Of a DNA stretch of 64,000 nt, positions 27,366 through 37,842 are shown piece by piece. A model generated the notes under the pieces. The model was given only the letters and a program-made list of their open reading frames with translations, did not search any database and was not told where the DNA came from. Numbering within the stretch: position 1 is the stretch's first letter; each line of letters starts with the position of its first letter. Location of the stretch: positions 186,001 through 250,000 of the forward strand of contig JAHVKF010000001.1 in the NCBI GenBank assembly GCA_019800895.1, written 5' to 3'. The stretch is from Halomonas denitrificans. Its GTDB lineage: Bacteria > Pseudomonadota > Gammaproteobacteria > Xanthomonadales > Wenzhouxiangellaceae. The translations under genes were made by a program, and so were the position numbers.

Positions 27366-28250
27366 TCAGTCTTCCGGGTTGAACAGGCGGCGGGGCCGCA
27401 GGCGTCCGTCCTCGTCGATACGCCCGAGGCCGACGAACACCTCGCCATGACGGATGCGTACCGGATCGGCGGGCTCGACGCCCAGCGCGACCGACTGGCC
27501 GTGGCGGATCGCGCGCTCGCCCTCTGCGTCGATGCGGACCTGCGGAAGGTCGCTCAAGGCGGTCTCCGGCGCCCGCAACAGCGCTCGCCGTTCCGCCTCG
27601 GAATCCAGGGCCTCGAGCTGCTCCATCGTGACCGCGTCACGCAGATCGAAGGGCCCGGAACGCTCGCGGCGCAGCGCCGTCAGGTGAGCGCCGCAGCCCA
27701 GGCGATCGCCCAGGTCCATCGCCAGCGAACGGATGTAGGTCCCCTTGCTGCAGTGCACGCGGAGGGCCAGGCGGTCGCCTTCGAGATCGAGCAGGTCGAG
27801 GCGGGAGATCGTGACCCGGCGCGGCGGACGATCGACTTCGATGCCCGCCCGCGCGAGCTCATGAAGGCGCTTGCCCTTGTGCTTCAGCGCCGAATACATC
27901 GGCGGCACCTGGTCGATCGGGCCGCGGAACGCGTCCAGCGCCTGCTCGACGCGCCCCCGGTCGAGGGCCGGAACGTCCTGGCGGGCCACCACCTCACCAT
28001 CGGCATCGCCCGAGTCCGTGGCGATCCCGAGGCGGGCCTCGGCCAGGTAGCCCTTGTCGGCGTCGAGCAGAAAGGCGGAGACCTTAGTCGCCTCGCCGAA
28101 GCACAGCGGCAGGAGGCCCGTGGCCATCGGGTCCAGCGCGCCCGTGTGGCCGGCCTTGCGCAGGCCCAGCAGGTACTTTGCCCGGCCCAGCGCCTGGTTG
28201 GATGTCAGCCCGGGCGGCTTGTCGAGGAGCAGGATTCCGGAACGGGGCAT
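27366..28250 (-). CDS. truB: tRNA pseudouridine(55) synthase
   Basis: 294 residues from the ATG at 28250. The catalytic motif GHTGALDPMATG contains D40, and KGTYIRSLAMDLGD and the C-terminal PUA-like region are present. TruB makes pseudouridine 55 in the T-loop of elongator tRNAs. It is the last gene of the rimP-nusA-infB-rbfA-truB operon, 46 nt after rbfA. The usual following genes rpsO and pnp are not here; icmF follows instead. Confidence 0.97.
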   Translation of the reverse strand: MPRSGILLLDKPPGLTSNQALGRAKYLLGLRKAGHTGALDPMATGLLPLCFGEATKVSAFLLDADKGYLAEARLGIATDSGDADGEVVARQDVPALDRGRVEQALDAFRGPIDQVPPMYSALKHKGKRLHELARAGIEVDRPPRRVTISRLDLLDLEGDRLALRVHCSKGTYIRSLAMDLGDRLGCGAHLTALRRERSGPFDLRDAVTMEQLEALDSEAERRALLRAPETALSDLPQVRIDAEGERAIRHGQSVALGVEPADPVRIRHGEVFVGLGRIDEDGRLRPRRLFNPED

Positions 28251-28296
28251 GGCAGGACAAACGGCGTGCGAGCCGCCCGACAGGCGGCTCGCGGGT

Positions 28297-28644
28297 TCAG
28301 TCGTCGCGCGGCTTGCGCGCAGCGGCCAGCAGCTGTTCGATGCGCTGGCCGGACTCGGTCGAGGTGTCGTGAACGAAGCGCAGCGCCGGCACGATGCGCA
28401 GTCGGACGCGACCGGCAAGTTCGTGGCGGATCTGCGGTGCGGCCTCGGCCAGCACCGAAATCGCATCGGCCGCCTTGTCGATCTCGAGGACCGACACGAA
28501 CACCCGGGCATGGGCCAGGTCGCGCGAGACCTCGACATCGGTCACGCTGGTCAGCGACGGAAGGTCGTGCTCGAACTCCCGACGGATAATGTCGGCCAGC
28601 TCACGCCGCAACAGCCCCGCTACGCGATCGGCGCGACCGCTCAT
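28297..28644 (-). CDS. rbfA: 30S ribosome-binding factor A
   Basis: 115 residues. It begins with the family pattern [21 protein letters not shown] and has VTDVEVSRDLAHARVFVSVL and the C-terminal PALRFVHDTSTESGQRIEQLL. RbfA assists late 30S maturation and 16S 5'-end processing. It starts one nucleotide after the infB stop, indicating coupled translation. Confidence 0.96.
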   Translation of the reverse strand: MSGRADRVAGLLRRELADIIRREFEHDLPSLTSVTDVEVSRDLAHARVFVSVLEIDKAADAISVLAEAAPQIRHELAGRVRLRIVPALRFVHDTSTESGQRIEQLLAAARKPRDD

Positions 28645-28645
28645 C

Positions 28646-31237
28646 TCAATCGTCCAGCGTGCGCGCGACTTCGTAGCGCTCGTAGCACTCGATCTGGTCG
28701 CCCGGCTTGACGTCGTTGTACTGCTTCACGCCGATGCCGCATTCGGTCCCGGCCTGCACTTCCTTGACGTCGTCCTTGAAGCGGCGCAGGGACTCGAGCT
28801 CGCCCTGGAAGACCACGACATTGTCGCGGAGCACGCGGATCGGGTTGGTCCGCTTCACCGTGCCCTCGACCACGAGGCAGCCGGCGATCGCACCCAGCTT
28901 GGAAGAACGGAACACGTCCTTGACCTCGGCCAGGCCGATGATCTCTTCCTTCGTCTCCGTGCCCAGGAGACCCGAAATGGCCTTCTTCACATCGTCGATC
29001 GCCTCGTAGATGATCGAGTAGTAGTTCAGGTCGAGGCCGGCTTCGCTGATGACCTTGCGCGCCGAGGCATCGGCTCGAACGTTGAAGCCGATGATGATCG
29101 CGTTCGAGGCCTGGGCCAGCGATGCGTCCGATTCGGTGATGCCGCCGACGCCGGACGAGACCACGTTGACCTTGACCTCGTCGTTGGACAGCTTGGTCAG
29201 GGCATCGCGCAGCGCTTCCGCCGAACCCTGCACATCGGCCTTGATGACCAGGTTGACGGCCTGCTGGTCGCCGACCGCACCTTCGCCCATCTGGTCGAAC
29301 AGGTTCTGCAGCTTGGCGGCCTGGCGCTCGGCCAGCCGGCCTTCGCGGGCCGAGGACTTGCGCTGGTCGGCCGCTTCGCGCGCCTTGCGCTCGTCGGCGA
29401 CCACCAGCACTTCGTCGCCGGCATTGGGCACTCCGGAAAGGCCGAGAATTTCCGCCGGAATGGACGGGCCGGCTTCCTCGATCGGATCGCCCGCCTCGTT
29501 GAACATGGCGCGAACGCGGCCGAACTCCTCGCCGGCCAGCACCATGTCGCCCTTCTTCAGCGTTCCGTCCTGGACCAGCACGGTCGCGACGGGACCGCGG
29601 CCCTTGTCCAGGGAACTCTCGACGACCACGCCGCGGCAGCGGCGATCGCGCACGGCCTTGAGTTCGAGCACCTCGGCCTGGAGCAGGATCGCTTCGAGCA
29701 ACGCATCGACGCCCTCGCCGGTGATCGCCGAGACCGGAACGAAGATTTCCTCGCCGCCGTAGTCCTCGGGCACCACTTCCTCGGCCGACAGTTCGTTCTT
29801 GACCCGGTTCAGGTCGGCTTCCGGCTTGTCGATCTTGTTGACCGCCACGATCAGCGGCACGCCGGCAGCCCGGGCATGCTGGATCGCTTCCTTGGTCTGC
29901 GGCATCACACCGTCGTCGGCGGCAACCACCAGGATGACGATGTCAGTGGCCTGTGCGCCGCGAGCGCGCATCGAAGTGAACGCGGCGTGGCCCGGCGTGT
30001 CGAGGAAGGTCACCACGCCGTTGTCCGTGGTGACGTGATAGGCCCCGATATGCTGGGTGATGCCGCCGCTCTCGCCGTCAGCGACCTTGGCGCGGCGGAT
30101 GTAGTCGAGCAGCGAGGTCTTGCCGTGGTCGACGTGACCCATCACGGTGACCACCGGCGGACGCGTGGTTTCTTCGCCGCCCTCGTCGTCGACTGCCAGT
30201 TCGCTCTCGATGTCCTGTTCCTGCGCCGGGCTCGCCTCGTGGCCCATTTCCTCGGCCACCAGGATCGCGGTTTCCTGATCGAGCGCCTGGTTGATGGTGA
30301 CCATCGACCCCATGTTCATCAGCGCCTTGATCAGGTCGCCGGCCTTGACGGCCATCAGCTTGGCCAGCTCACCGACGGTGATCGATTCGGGAATCTCGAG
30401 CTCGCGCTTGACCGGCTGGGTCGGCATCTGGAAGCCGTGCTCGCCGCCGACGCTGGTCGACTTTCCGCGACGCTTCGGCTTCCGTCGCTTGCTCTTCGCT
30501 GCGACGTGCAGTTCCTCGCGTCCGTAGCGCGTCTTCGGTCCTTTCGCGCCCTTGCGCTTGGCCTCCTTCTCTTCCTCGCGCTTGCGGCGCGCTTCGCGCT
30601 CGCTTTCCAGCCGCGCGGCCTCGGCCTCGGCGCGGGCCCGGGCCTCGGCCTGTTCGCGAGCCTGCTGTTCGGCCTCGCGCATCTTCTCTTCCTCGGCCTG
30701 GCGCCGCTCCTTCTCGGCCTGCTCGACTTCGCGCGCCTCTTCCTCGGCCTTGGCCTTTTCCTCGGCCTCGGCACGGCGCTTCTCCTCGAGTTCGCGTTCG
30801 GCACGCTCCGCTTCCTCGCGCTGCCGGCGCGATTCCTCGAGGGCCTTCAACGCTTCCTCGCGCTCGGCGTCGGTCTGCTCGGCCTCGGCGATCGATCCAC
30901 GCTTGACGTAGGTGCGCTTCTTGCGCACTTCGACGTTCACCGTGCGCGACGGCGCCGCACCGCGGGTCCGCGTACGTCCCGCCCCACCGGCCGGAACCTT
31001 CAGTTCACTGACCGTCTTGCGGCGCAGCGTGACCTTTTTCGGCGAATCGCCATCGTCGCGGGTTTCGGTCTTGCCGTGCGACGTTCGAAGGTAGGCCAGC
31101 AACTTCTTCTTGTCGTCGTTGGTCACGGGCGCGTCGGCAGCCTCGACCTCGATACCGGCCTCCTTGAACTGGGCCAGCAGTCGGTCCGGCGTGACACCGA
31201 GCACCTCTGCCAATTGCGAAACGGTGACCTGCGACAT
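28646..31237 (-). CDS. infB: Translation initiation factor IF-2
   Basis: 863 residues. The N-terminal IF2_N domain ([20 protein letters not shown]) is followed by a long, highly charged helical segment of about 140 residues (about 130-270) dominated by Glu, Ala, Arg and Lys. A second IF2_N-type domain ([25 protein letters not shown]) precedes the GTPase core with GHVDHGKTS (G1), DTPGHAAF (G3) and NKIDKP (G4), and then domains II-IV. IF-2 delivers initiator tRNA to the 30S subunit and promotes subunit joining. The tRNA-fMet gene lies upstream in the same region. The second gene on the 3' side, rbfA, begins one base after its stop. Confidence 0.97.
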   Translation of the reverse strand: MSQVTVSQLAEVLGVTPDRLLAQFKEAGIEVEAADAPVTNDDKKKLLAYLRTSHGKTETRDDGDSPKKVTLRRKTVSELKVPAGGAGRTRTRGAAPSRTVNVEVRKKRTYVKRGSIAEAEQTDAEREEALKALEESRRQREEAERAERELEEKRRAEAEEKAKAEEEAREVEQAEKERRQAEEEKMREAEQQAREQAEARARAEAEAARLESEREARRKREEEKEAKRKGAKGPKTRYGREELHVAAKSKRRKPKRRGKSTSVGGEHGFQMPTQPVKRELEIPESITVGELAKLMAVKAGDLIKALMNMGSMVTINQALDQETAILVAEEMGHEASPAQEQDIESELAVDDEGGEETTRPPVVTVMGHVDHGKTSLLDYIRRAKVADGESGGITQHIGAYHVTTDNGVVTFLDTPGHAAFTSMRARGAQATDIVILVVAADDGVMPQTKEAIQHARAAGVPLIVAVNKIDKPEADLNRVKNELSAEEVVPEDYGGEEIFVPVSAITGEGVDALLEAILLQAEVLELKAVRDRRCRGVVVESSLDKGRGPVATVLVQDGTLKKGDMVLAGEEFGRVRAMFNEAGDPIEEAGPSIPAEILGLSGVPNAGDEVLVVADERKAREAADQRKSSAREGRLAERQAAKLQNLFDQMGEGAVGDQQAVNLVIKADVQGSAEALRDALTKLSNDEVKVNVVSSGVGGITESDASLAQASNAIIIGFNVRADASARKVISEAGLDLNYYSIIYEAIDDVKKAISGLLGTETKEEIIGLAEVKDVFRSSKLGAIAGCLVVEGTVKRTNPIRVLRDNVVVFQGELESLRRFKDDVKEVQAGTECGIGVKQYNDVKPGDQIECYERYEVARTLDD

Positions 31238-31290
31238 TAAGACTCCTTGCTACTTCGATGGGTTCGTGGACTGCGTGCGTGCGGCTCGGA

Positions 31291-32799
31291 TCAGCCTTCT
31301 TCGGCAAACCAGTGAGCGCGCGCTTCCATGATCAGTTCTGCGGCCGTTTCGGCGTCCAGGTCCTTGACGTCCTCGAGCTCGTCGACGGCGCATTCGGCCA
31401 GGTCGTCGCGGGTGCGGATGCCCTGCTCGGCCAGGCGGAAAGCGATCGTCTCGGTCATGCCCTTCAGCGCCAGCAGGTCTTCGGCCGGACGGTTCTCCTC
31501 CAGCTGCTCCTCCGAGGCGATCATCTGGGTCAGCAGCGCGTCGCGGGCGCGGCGACGGAGCTCGGCCACGATGTCCTCGTCGAATTCCTCGATCGCCATC
31601 AGCTCCGATTCCGGCACGTAGGCGACCTCCTCCACATTGGAGAAGCCTTCCTGGACGAGAATGCCGGCCAGCTCTTCGTCGACGTCGAGCTTGTCGACGA
31701 ACATCTGCAGCACCGAGCGCGACTCTTCCTCGCTCTTGGCCTCCGCGTCCTCGATGGTCATGACGTTGAGCTCCCAGCCGGACAGTTCGGACGCCAGGCG
31801 GACGTTCTGGCCGCCGCGACCGATCGCCTGCGAGAGATTGTCTTCCTCGACGGCCACGTCCATGCTCTTGGCGTCCTCGTCGACGACGATCGAGGCGACT
31901 TCCGCCGGCGCCATCGCGTTGATGACGAACTGGGCCGCGTTCTCGTCCCAGAGGATGATGTCGATCCGTTCTCCGCCGAGCTCGTTGGACACCGCCTGGA
32001 CGCGCGAGCCGCGCATGCCGACGCAGGCGCCGATCGGGTCGGTCCGCGAATCCAGCGCGTGGACCGCGATCTTGGCGCGGCGGCCGGGGTCGCGGGCCGC
32101 GCCCTTGAGCTCGAGCAGGTTCTGTCCGATCTCCGGCACTTCGATCTTGAACAGTTCGATCAGGAGTTCCGGCATGGTCCGGCTGACGAACAGCTGCGGA
32201 CCGCGCTGCTCGGCGCGGACCTCGTAGAGGTATCCGCGCAGGCGATCGTTGATTCGCACGTTCTCGCCCGGGATCGTGTGACGCGACGGCACGAACGCCT
32301 CGGCGTTGTCGCCGAGGTCGAGGTAGATTCCGCCGCGCTCGAGGCGCTTGACCACGCCGCTGACCAGTTCACCGACCCGTCCTTCGTAGGCTTCGACGAC
32401 CTGGGCGCGCTCGGCCTGGCGAACCTTCTGCACGATCACCTGCTTGGCGGCCTGGGCGGCGATCCGGCCGAACTCGGGCGCTTCCATCGGTTCCTCGATG
32501 AAGTCTCCGACTTCGAGTCCGTCATCCAGCTTCTTCGCCTCCGTGAGGCGGATCTGCCGGTCTTCCGATTCCAGCTCGGCCTCTTCCTCGTCGTCGGAAA
32601 TCACTTCCCAGCGACGGAACGCTTCGTAATCACCGGTTTCGCGATCGATCGCGACACGGGTGTCGATGTCGTCGGGGTGACGACGGCGGGCGGCCGAAGC
32701 CAGCGCGGCTTCGATCGCATCGAAGATGATGTCCTGCGACAGGCCCTTCTCGTTCGAGACCGCTTCGGCGACCTGCAGGATTTCCTTGCCCTTCTTCAT
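31291..32799 (-). CDS. nusA: Transcription termination/antitermination factor NusA
   Basis: 502 residues. It has an N-terminal RNA polymerase-binding domain, an S1 domain (about 135-200, VEAYEGRVGELVSGVVKRLERGGIYLDLG), KH domains (about 230-345, RVQAVSNELGGERIDIILW and NLSQAIGRGGQNVRLAS), and two C-terminal acidic repeats (about 360-500) typical of gammaproteobacterial NusA. It modulates pausing and termination and joins rRNA antitermination complexes. It lies between rimP and infB in the conserved operon order. Confidence 0.97.
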   Translation of the reverse strand: MKKGKEILQVAEAVSNEKGLSQDIIFDAIEAALASAARRRHPDDIDTRVAIDRETGDYEAFRRWEVISDDEEEAELESEDRQIRLTEAKKLDDGLEVGDFIEEPMEAPEFGRIAAQAAKQVIVQKVRQAERAQVVEAYEGRVGELVSGVVKRLERGGIYLDLGDNAEAFVPSRHTIPGENVRINDRLRGYLYEVRAEQRGPQLFVSRTMPELLIELFKIEVPEIGQNLLELKGAARDPGRRAKIAVHALDSRTDPIGACVGMRGSRVQAVSNELGGERIDIILWDENAAQFVINAMAPAEVASIVVDEDAKSMDVAVEEDNLSQAIGRGGQNVRLASELSGWELNVMTIEDAEAKSEEESRSVLQMFVDKLDVDEELAGILVQEGFSNVEEVAYVPESELMAIEEFDEDIVAELRRRARDALLTQMIASEEQLEENRPAEDLLALKGMTETIAFRLAEQGIRTRDDLAECAVDELEDVKDLDAETAAELIMEARAHWFAEEG

Positions 32800-32841
32800 T
32801 CGATTGCTTCCGAGTCGTTACCTTGAATGGACGCGCGGCGT

Positions 32842-33339
32842 TCAGTCCGCCGCACCCGGGGTTCGTTCGCCGGCCATCAGTGCATCCCAGTCCGGCTTCA
32901 GGTTGGCCCGCCGGATCGCATCCAGCGGCACTTCATGAATCTGTCCGTCGACGTCGATCTCGACGCGATCGGCATCGGCACCCTTCAGCGTGCCGACCAG
33001 TTTTCTGCGGCCGCCGATCGGCGCGAACAACTGCAACACCGCCTGCTCGCCGGCAAAGGCCGCGAACTGCTCCGGCTCGAACAGCGGACGCTCCACGCCC
33101 GGCGACGAGACTTCCAGGCTGTACTGGCCCGACACCGGATCCTCGACATCGAGCAGCGCGGACACCTCCCGACTGACCTCGGCGCAGTGATCGACGGTGA
33201 CGCCATCCGGCTCGCGGTCGATGTAGATGCGGATCAACCGGTTCTTCGGGTTGGACAGGTACTCCAGGCCGACGAACTCGAAGCCCAGCGATTCGATCGC
33301 CGGCTTCAACAGTGCCTTCAGTTCGTCCTGGACCGCCAT
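32842..33339 (-). CDS. rimP: Ribosome maturation factor RimP
   Basis: 165 residues. The family features EFVGLEYLSNPKNRLIRIYID, VTVDHCAEVSREVSALLD and YSLEVSSPGVERPLF are present, with the C-terminal Sm-like domain ending VDGQIHEVPLDAIRRANL. RimP acts early in 30S assembly. It is the first protein gene after tRNA-fMet, as in the E. coli metY-rimP-nusA-infB region. Confidence 0.96.
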   Translation of the reverse strand: MAVQDELKALLKPAIESLGFEFVGLEYLSNPKNRLIRIYIDREPDGVTVDHCAEVSREVSALLDVEDPVSGQYSLEVSSPGVERPLFEPEQFAAFAGEQAVLQLFAPIGGRRKLVGTLKGADADRVEIDVDGQIHEVPLDAIRRANLKPDWDALMAGERTPGAAD

Positions 33340-33462
33340 CGACCGTCCTCCTCGAGTTTCGTGCAGCGCGTTTTCCGCAGTCGCTCCGGTGCCCGACGCA
33401 GTCCGGCTGCATGCACTGCGTCGTTCGATGCCCGGCCCGCCGTGCGTTGCCGGGGCCTATAA

Positions 33463-33490
33463 CAAAAAAGCCCCTGAAGACCAGGGGCTT
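33463..33490 (-). terminator. Terminator downstream of tRNA-fMet
   Basis: On the minus strand GCCCCTG-GTCTT-CAGGGGC is followed by TTTTTT (33469-33464). It separates the tRNA from rimP, though partial read-through would be usual for this operon. Confidence 0.85.
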
Positions 33491-33506
33491 TCTTGCACCG
33501 ATGACC

Positions 33507-33583
33507 TGGTAGCGGGGGCAGGATTCGAACCTGCGACCTTCGGGTTATGAGCCCGACGAGCTGCCAGACTGCTCCACCCCGCA
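33507..33583 (-). tRNA. Initiator tRNA-fMet (CAU)
   Basis: 77 nt including CCA. The anticodon stem has the three G-C pairs of initiators (GGGCTCATAACCC) and the first acceptor position is unpaired (U1-U72), both initiator hallmarks. It lies upstream of rimP-nusA-infB, the standard metY position. Confidence 0.96.
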
Positions 33584-33683
33584 ATCGAGCAAACAATGAT
33601 ATCCGAAGACGAAATTCAACGCAAGCCCGATTCACCCGAAACGGACAAGACCGCGCCGCGGAATCGTCCGATCCCGCTTGCGC

Positions 33684-35723
33684 TCACTCGTCCCGGACGC
33701 TTCCGGCCAGGGTGTCGCCGAGCAGGCGATTCACGCGCCGCACGAAGCCGGCGGGGTCGGCGAGATCGCCGCCTTCGACCAGCAGGGCCTGTTCCAGCAG
33801 GAGGGCCGACAGCTCTCCGATCCGTTCGTCTCCCTCCGCGAGCCCGGCGACCGCGCGCACCAGCGGATGGTTCGGGTTGACTTCGAGCCGGGGCGTACGT
33901 TCCGGCACCGGCTGGCCGGCCTGTTCGAGCATCCTACGCATCCGCGGATCCAGGCCGCCCGGGTCGACCACGCAGCTGGCCGAGTCGGTCAACCGGCGGC
34001 TGACCCGGACGTCGGCGACGCGCTCGCCCAGGGACGCGCGGATCCGGCCCACGGCGCCACCCGCGGCTTCGTCCGACGCATCGCTCGCCGCGTCGCCTTC
34101 TTCGCCGTCGGTCGACGGCGGGCCGTCAGCGGCCGAACGCAGGGGCTTGCCGTCGAATTCGAACAGGTGGTTGACCACCCAGGCATCGATCGGGTCGGTC
34201 AGCAGCAGGACCTCGGTGCCCTTCGCCCGGAACGCCTCGAGATGCGGGCTGTCGAGCGCCTGGCGCACGGAATCGGCGGTCAGGTACCAGATCGTATCGG
34301 CCGATTCACCGGCCCGCTCGAGGTAGTCGGCCAGACCGACCGAATGCGGCGTCTGCGACGCGGTGCTGGAAAAGCGCACCAGGCGGGCAATCCGCTCGCG
34401 CTGTTCCGGGTCCTCGATCAGGCCTTCCTTGAGGATCGCGCCGAAGTCGCGCTGGAACGATTCCCAGGGCTCGCCGCCGGACTCTGCAAGTCGTTCGATC
34501 ATGTCCAGCGCACGCTTGACGACCGTCGCTCGGATCTTCTTCAGCAGCGGACTGTCCTGAAGGATTTCGCGCGACACGTTCAGCGGCAGGTCGGCCGAAT
34601 CGACGACACCGCGCAGGAATCTCAGGTAACGCGGAACCAGATGCTCGGCGGCATCCATGATGAACACGCGCTGGATGTAGAGCTTCACGCCGTGCAGATC
34701 GTCGCGGTTCCAGGCCAGGTCGAAGGGCGCGCGACCGGGCACGAACAGCAGCAGCGAATAGCGCTGTGTACCTTCCACGTGGTGGTGGGCCAGCGTCGCC
34801 GGCGGCTGGTCGTCGCCCGTCAGCCCCTCGTAGAACTCGTGGTAATCGGACTCTTCCAGCTCGTTCTTCGGCCGTGCCCACAGGGCCTTGGCATCGTTGA
34901 CGATCTCGCTCGATGCGTCGTCTTCGCTCTCGTCCGTCGCCTCCAGGCGGATCGGGAACGCGATGTGGTTGGAGTAGTGCTTCAGGATGCCGCGCAGCCG
35001 GTCGCCGTCGAGCAGGTCCCGGTGATCCTTGCCGAGCGTGAGCAGCACGCGGGTTCCCGGACGATCACGGTCGATGGTCTCGACCGTGTATTCGCCCTGG
35101 CCGTCCGATCGCCAGCGCACCCCCTCGGCGGCCGGCGCACCGGCGCGGCGGGTTTCGACGCAGACCTGCTCGGCCACGATGAATGCGGAATAGAATCCGA
35201 CCCCGAACTGCCCGATCAGCTGGGCATCGGCCTTGCGGTCACCGCTGAGTCGCTCGAGGAACCGGGCGGTCCCGGAGCGCGCGATGGTGCCGAGATTCTC
35301 GATCACCTCTGCCCGGTCCATACCGATGCCGTTGTCCTCGATTTCGAGCAGGCCGGCCTCGCGGTCGTAGCGGACGTCGATGCGCGCCTCACCGGCGGAG
35401 GAGGCCAGCGACTCGTCGGTCAGGGCCTCGAAGCGAAGCTTGTCGAGCGCGTCGGACGCGTTGGATACGAGTTCGCGCAGGAAGATCTCCCGGTTCGAGT
35501 ACAGCGCGTTGATCATCAGCTTGAGCAGCTGGTGGACTTCCGTATCGAAAGGGCGCGTCTCGCTCGCCGCGCCGGGCGACGGGTCGGCGCGGTCGCCTGC
35601 TTCCCGGGCTGCGTCCCGGTTCGGGGCCTCGTTGGCGGCGCCGGTCGCGCCGGCGGCCGATTCCCTCGATTCGTTCGGCTCGCTCGACGGGTCCTGGGGT
35701 CGGTCGTTCGTGACGTCGTTCAT
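33684..35723 (-). CDS. htpG: Molecular chaperone HtpG (bacterial Hsp90)
   Basis: 679 residues from the ATG at 35723. The GHKL ATPase domain shows [28 protein letters not shown], the Asp in [12 protein letters not shown], and GTIARSGT and [11 protein letters not shown], followed by the middle and C-terminal dimer domains. About 50 residues of Pro/Ala/Ser/Glu/Asp-rich, probably disordered sequence precede the usual start (FDTEVHQLL). No internal ATG offers a normal-length start. HtpG remodels client proteins in the cytoplasm under stress. It is divergent from the M23 gene. No clear sigma-32 promoter was recognised. Confidence 0.96.
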
Positions 35724-35892
35724 GACTTTCGGTCCGGGAGGTTCGATTCTTGCGTTGCCGGCAGAGATGGGCCGTCCCGGCCCGGATTTCAAGCGCGCGT
35801 CCGTCCGTCCGGCAGGCGAGTTGCATCGAGCCGGGCCCGCCCGGATAATGCATGTCCCCAGTTCTGGCCCCGGGCCCGGAATCCGCCGCCGC

Positions 35893-36846
35893 ATGCGTCA
35901 TCACTATCGGATCACCATCACCGACTTTCGCGCCGCGAAGCACTACACGCTTTCGCAGCTGATGTGGCGGGTGGCGCTGTCCGGGGCCGGCGTCATCGCC
36001 ACGGTGTTCCTGGGCAGCCTCCTGGTGATCCAGCTGATGTCCGGGCGGATCGACCGCCTCAACGGCGATATCGAGGATCTCCGTGCACGGAACCTCGAGG
36101 CCGAACAGCGAAACGACGAGCTGCTTGCCCACCAGGCCGAACTGAATCGGCGAATCGACGCCAGGGCTCGCGAGCTGATTGCCCTGACCGACGATCTCGA
36201 ACAGCTCGAGTCTCTGATCGGCGTCGACGCCCCGCAGAGCCTCCCCGTGGCCGAACGAATCTCCGTGGCCAGCCACACCGCGCTGGAGCGGCGGCTGCTG
36301 CTCACGTCCATCCCGAGCGGCTACCCCCTCGCCGAGACCCGGGTTACATCGGCCTACGGCATGCGCGATCACCCGGTCGATGAGGGAACGAGGCTGCACG
36401 GCGGGGTCGATCTGCGTGCCTCCCGCGGCACGACGGTGCTGGCAACGGCCGACGGCGTGGTCGAATGGGCCGGTCCCAACCCGGGGTCGGGCATGGGCAC
36501 GATGATCAAGCTGGTCCACAATTACGGCTTCACCACCTACTACGCACACCTGGACCAGGTCGACGTTCGCGTCGGCGAATACGTGCGTGAAGGCCAGCCG
36601 ATCGGCCGCTCGGGAAACACCGGTCTATCGGCAGCCCCGCATCTGCACTACGAGGTGCGCTACCTCGGCCGCCGACTCGATCCGCGGCCGTTCCTGGACT
36701 GGTCGCTCGACCGGTACGACCTGGTATTCGACGAAGAGGAACGCGTGCAATGGGAATCCTTGGCAGAAACCGTCCGCAGCAAGGTGCGGGTACTGGATCC
36801 ACGATCCTCGGATCCGGCACCGAGCTGGTCGGCGATCTCACCCTGA
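35893..36846 (+). CDS. M23 peptidoglycan endopeptidase, membrane-anchored
   Basis: 317 residues from the ATG at 35893. One N-terminal membrane helix (about 25-47) is followed by a coiled coil (about 50-105, RIDRLNGDIEDLRARNLEAEQ) and a C-terminal M23 domain (about 150-260). Zinc ligands are visible in RLHGGVDL (His, Asp) and HLHYEV (second His pair). A tail of about 50 residues follows and lies in the overlap with the bactofilin frame. The family cuts peptide crosslinks in peptidoglycan. M23-bactofilin pairs such as csd1-ccmA of Helicobacter and lmdC-bacM type pairs shape cells, so this gene probably acts with its neighbour in morphology. Confidence 0.92.
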   Translation: MRHHYRITITDFRAAKHYTLSQLMWRVALSGAGVIATVFLGSLLVIQLMSGRIDRLNGDIEDLRARNLEAEQRNDELLAHQAELNRRIDARARELIALTDDLEQLESLIGVDAPQSLPVAERISVASHTALERRLLLTSIPSGYPLAETRVTSAYGMRDHPVDEGTRLHGGVDLRASRGTTVLATADGVVEWAGPNPGSGMGTMIKLVHNYGFTTYYAHLDQVDVRVGEYVREGQPIGRSGNTGLSAAPHLHYEVRYLGRRLDPRPFLDWSLDRYDLVFDEEERVQWESLAETVRSKVRVLDPRSSDPAPSWSAISP

Positions 36847-37205
36847 ACGACAGCCTGCACGTCGACGGACGGCTCGACGGCAACATCCGGTCGGAGGCCG
36901 ACGTCACGATCGGTGAAACCGGCCGGGTCGACGGCGAGATCCGTTCACGCCGGGTGCTGGTCAGCGGCTCGCTGAACGGGCGGATCGAAGCCGAGCGGCT
37001 GGAAATCGTGGCCGGGGGATCGGTCGAAGGCACCATCAGCGTGGTCGACCTCGTGATCGAACCGGGCGGGCGATTCAACGGGGCCAGCGAGCTACGCGAA
37101 AAGGCGTCGGAGTCGTCCGCCAGGGACGGCGAGGCGAAACGCGAGAGCAGCCGTTCGACGATCGGGCAAGACAGCGAACCCGACCGGGAATCCTCACCGG
37201 CCTGA
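36750..37205 (+). CDS. Bactofilin
   Basis: 151 residues, with GAGGA about 9 nt before the ATG. The bactofilin core (about 15-115) starts STILGSGTELVGDLTLNDSLHVDGRLDGNI and continues with the regular Gly/Val repeats of a right-handed beta-helix (GETGRVDGEIRSRRVLVSG). N- and C-terminal tails are short and polar. Bactofilins polymerise without nucleotide and recruit peptidoglycan enzymes to sites of curvature, stalks or division. The first 97 nt overlap the M23 gene in another frame, and the last 12 nt overlap the convergent DUF4442 gene. Confidence 0.93.
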   Translation: MGILGRNRPQQGAGTGSTILGSGTELVGDLTLNDSLHVDGRLDGNIRSEADVTIGETGRVDGEIRSRRVLVSGSLNGRIEAERLEIVAGGSVEGTISVVDLVIEPGGRFNGASELREKASESSARDGEAKRESSRSTIGQDSEPDRESSPA

Positions 37206-37691
37206 GCCGGACGGCGGGCGCGCCCCCCTTCCCTCCGGCGGACGGTACCGTTCCTTGAGGCGGAAATACAGGGTTCTCCGAACCGTCGCCACGCATTCGC
37301 CCTCCGCGTCGAATACCTGGACCTCGTGCTCCTTCAGGTAGCGATCTCCGCCAGCCACCGCGCGCCGGACGTCGTCGAGGTCGGATTCGGCGAGCCGGAA
37401 TTCCGCTGCGACCGTGCCGCGCCCGGGCTTGACGAACCGGATCGCGGCCGAGTGATCCCAGACGACGCACTCCGAACCCAGCGCCTCGAGGTACATCAGC
37501 ATCAGGAACGGGTCGGTCATCGCGAACAGGCTGCCGCCGAAATGGGTTCCGACGTAATTGCGATTGAGCCGTCCGGAGAGGAGTTCGACCCGGACGTAGC
37601 GCCAATCCTCGGAAATCTCGCGCACGCGAATCCCCGCCCCGAGAAACGGCGGCCAGAGGCTCATCAGGCGTCGGAAGAGTCCGGGTTTCAT
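37194..37691 (-). CDS. DUF4442 / hotdog-fold thioesterase-like protein
   Basis: 165 residues. It has the single hotdog domain pattern of DUF4442: LFRRLMSLWPPFLGAGIRV, LNRNYVGTHFGGSLFAMTDPFLMLM and HSAAIRFVKPGRGTV. Family members are related to acyl-CoA thioesterases, but the substrate is generally unknown. It is convergent with bactofilin (12-bp overlap of the 3' ends), and its start is 230 nt downstream of rplS on the same strand, beyond a terminator. Confidence 0.88.
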   Translation of the reverse strand: MKPGLFRRLMSLWPPFLGAGIRVREISEDWRYVRVELLSGRLNRNYVGTHFGGSLFAMTDPFLMLMYLEALGSECVVWDHSAAIRFVKPGRGTVAAEFRLAESDLDDVRRAVAGGDRYLKEHEVQVFDAEGECVATVRRTLYFRLKERYRPPEGRGARPPSGSGR

Positions 37692-37842
37692 TCGCTACCC
37701 CGCAGACGGATCGGGTGGGCTCCGCCCGGATCGCGGCCTGCCCGACGCAGGCGGTTTCCCGCCGTTGACGCCCTGCCCGGTCGACGGGCTGCCGCAAGCG
37801 TCGACGGCGGCCCTGGCTGCAATCCGGACGACGTTCGGAACG

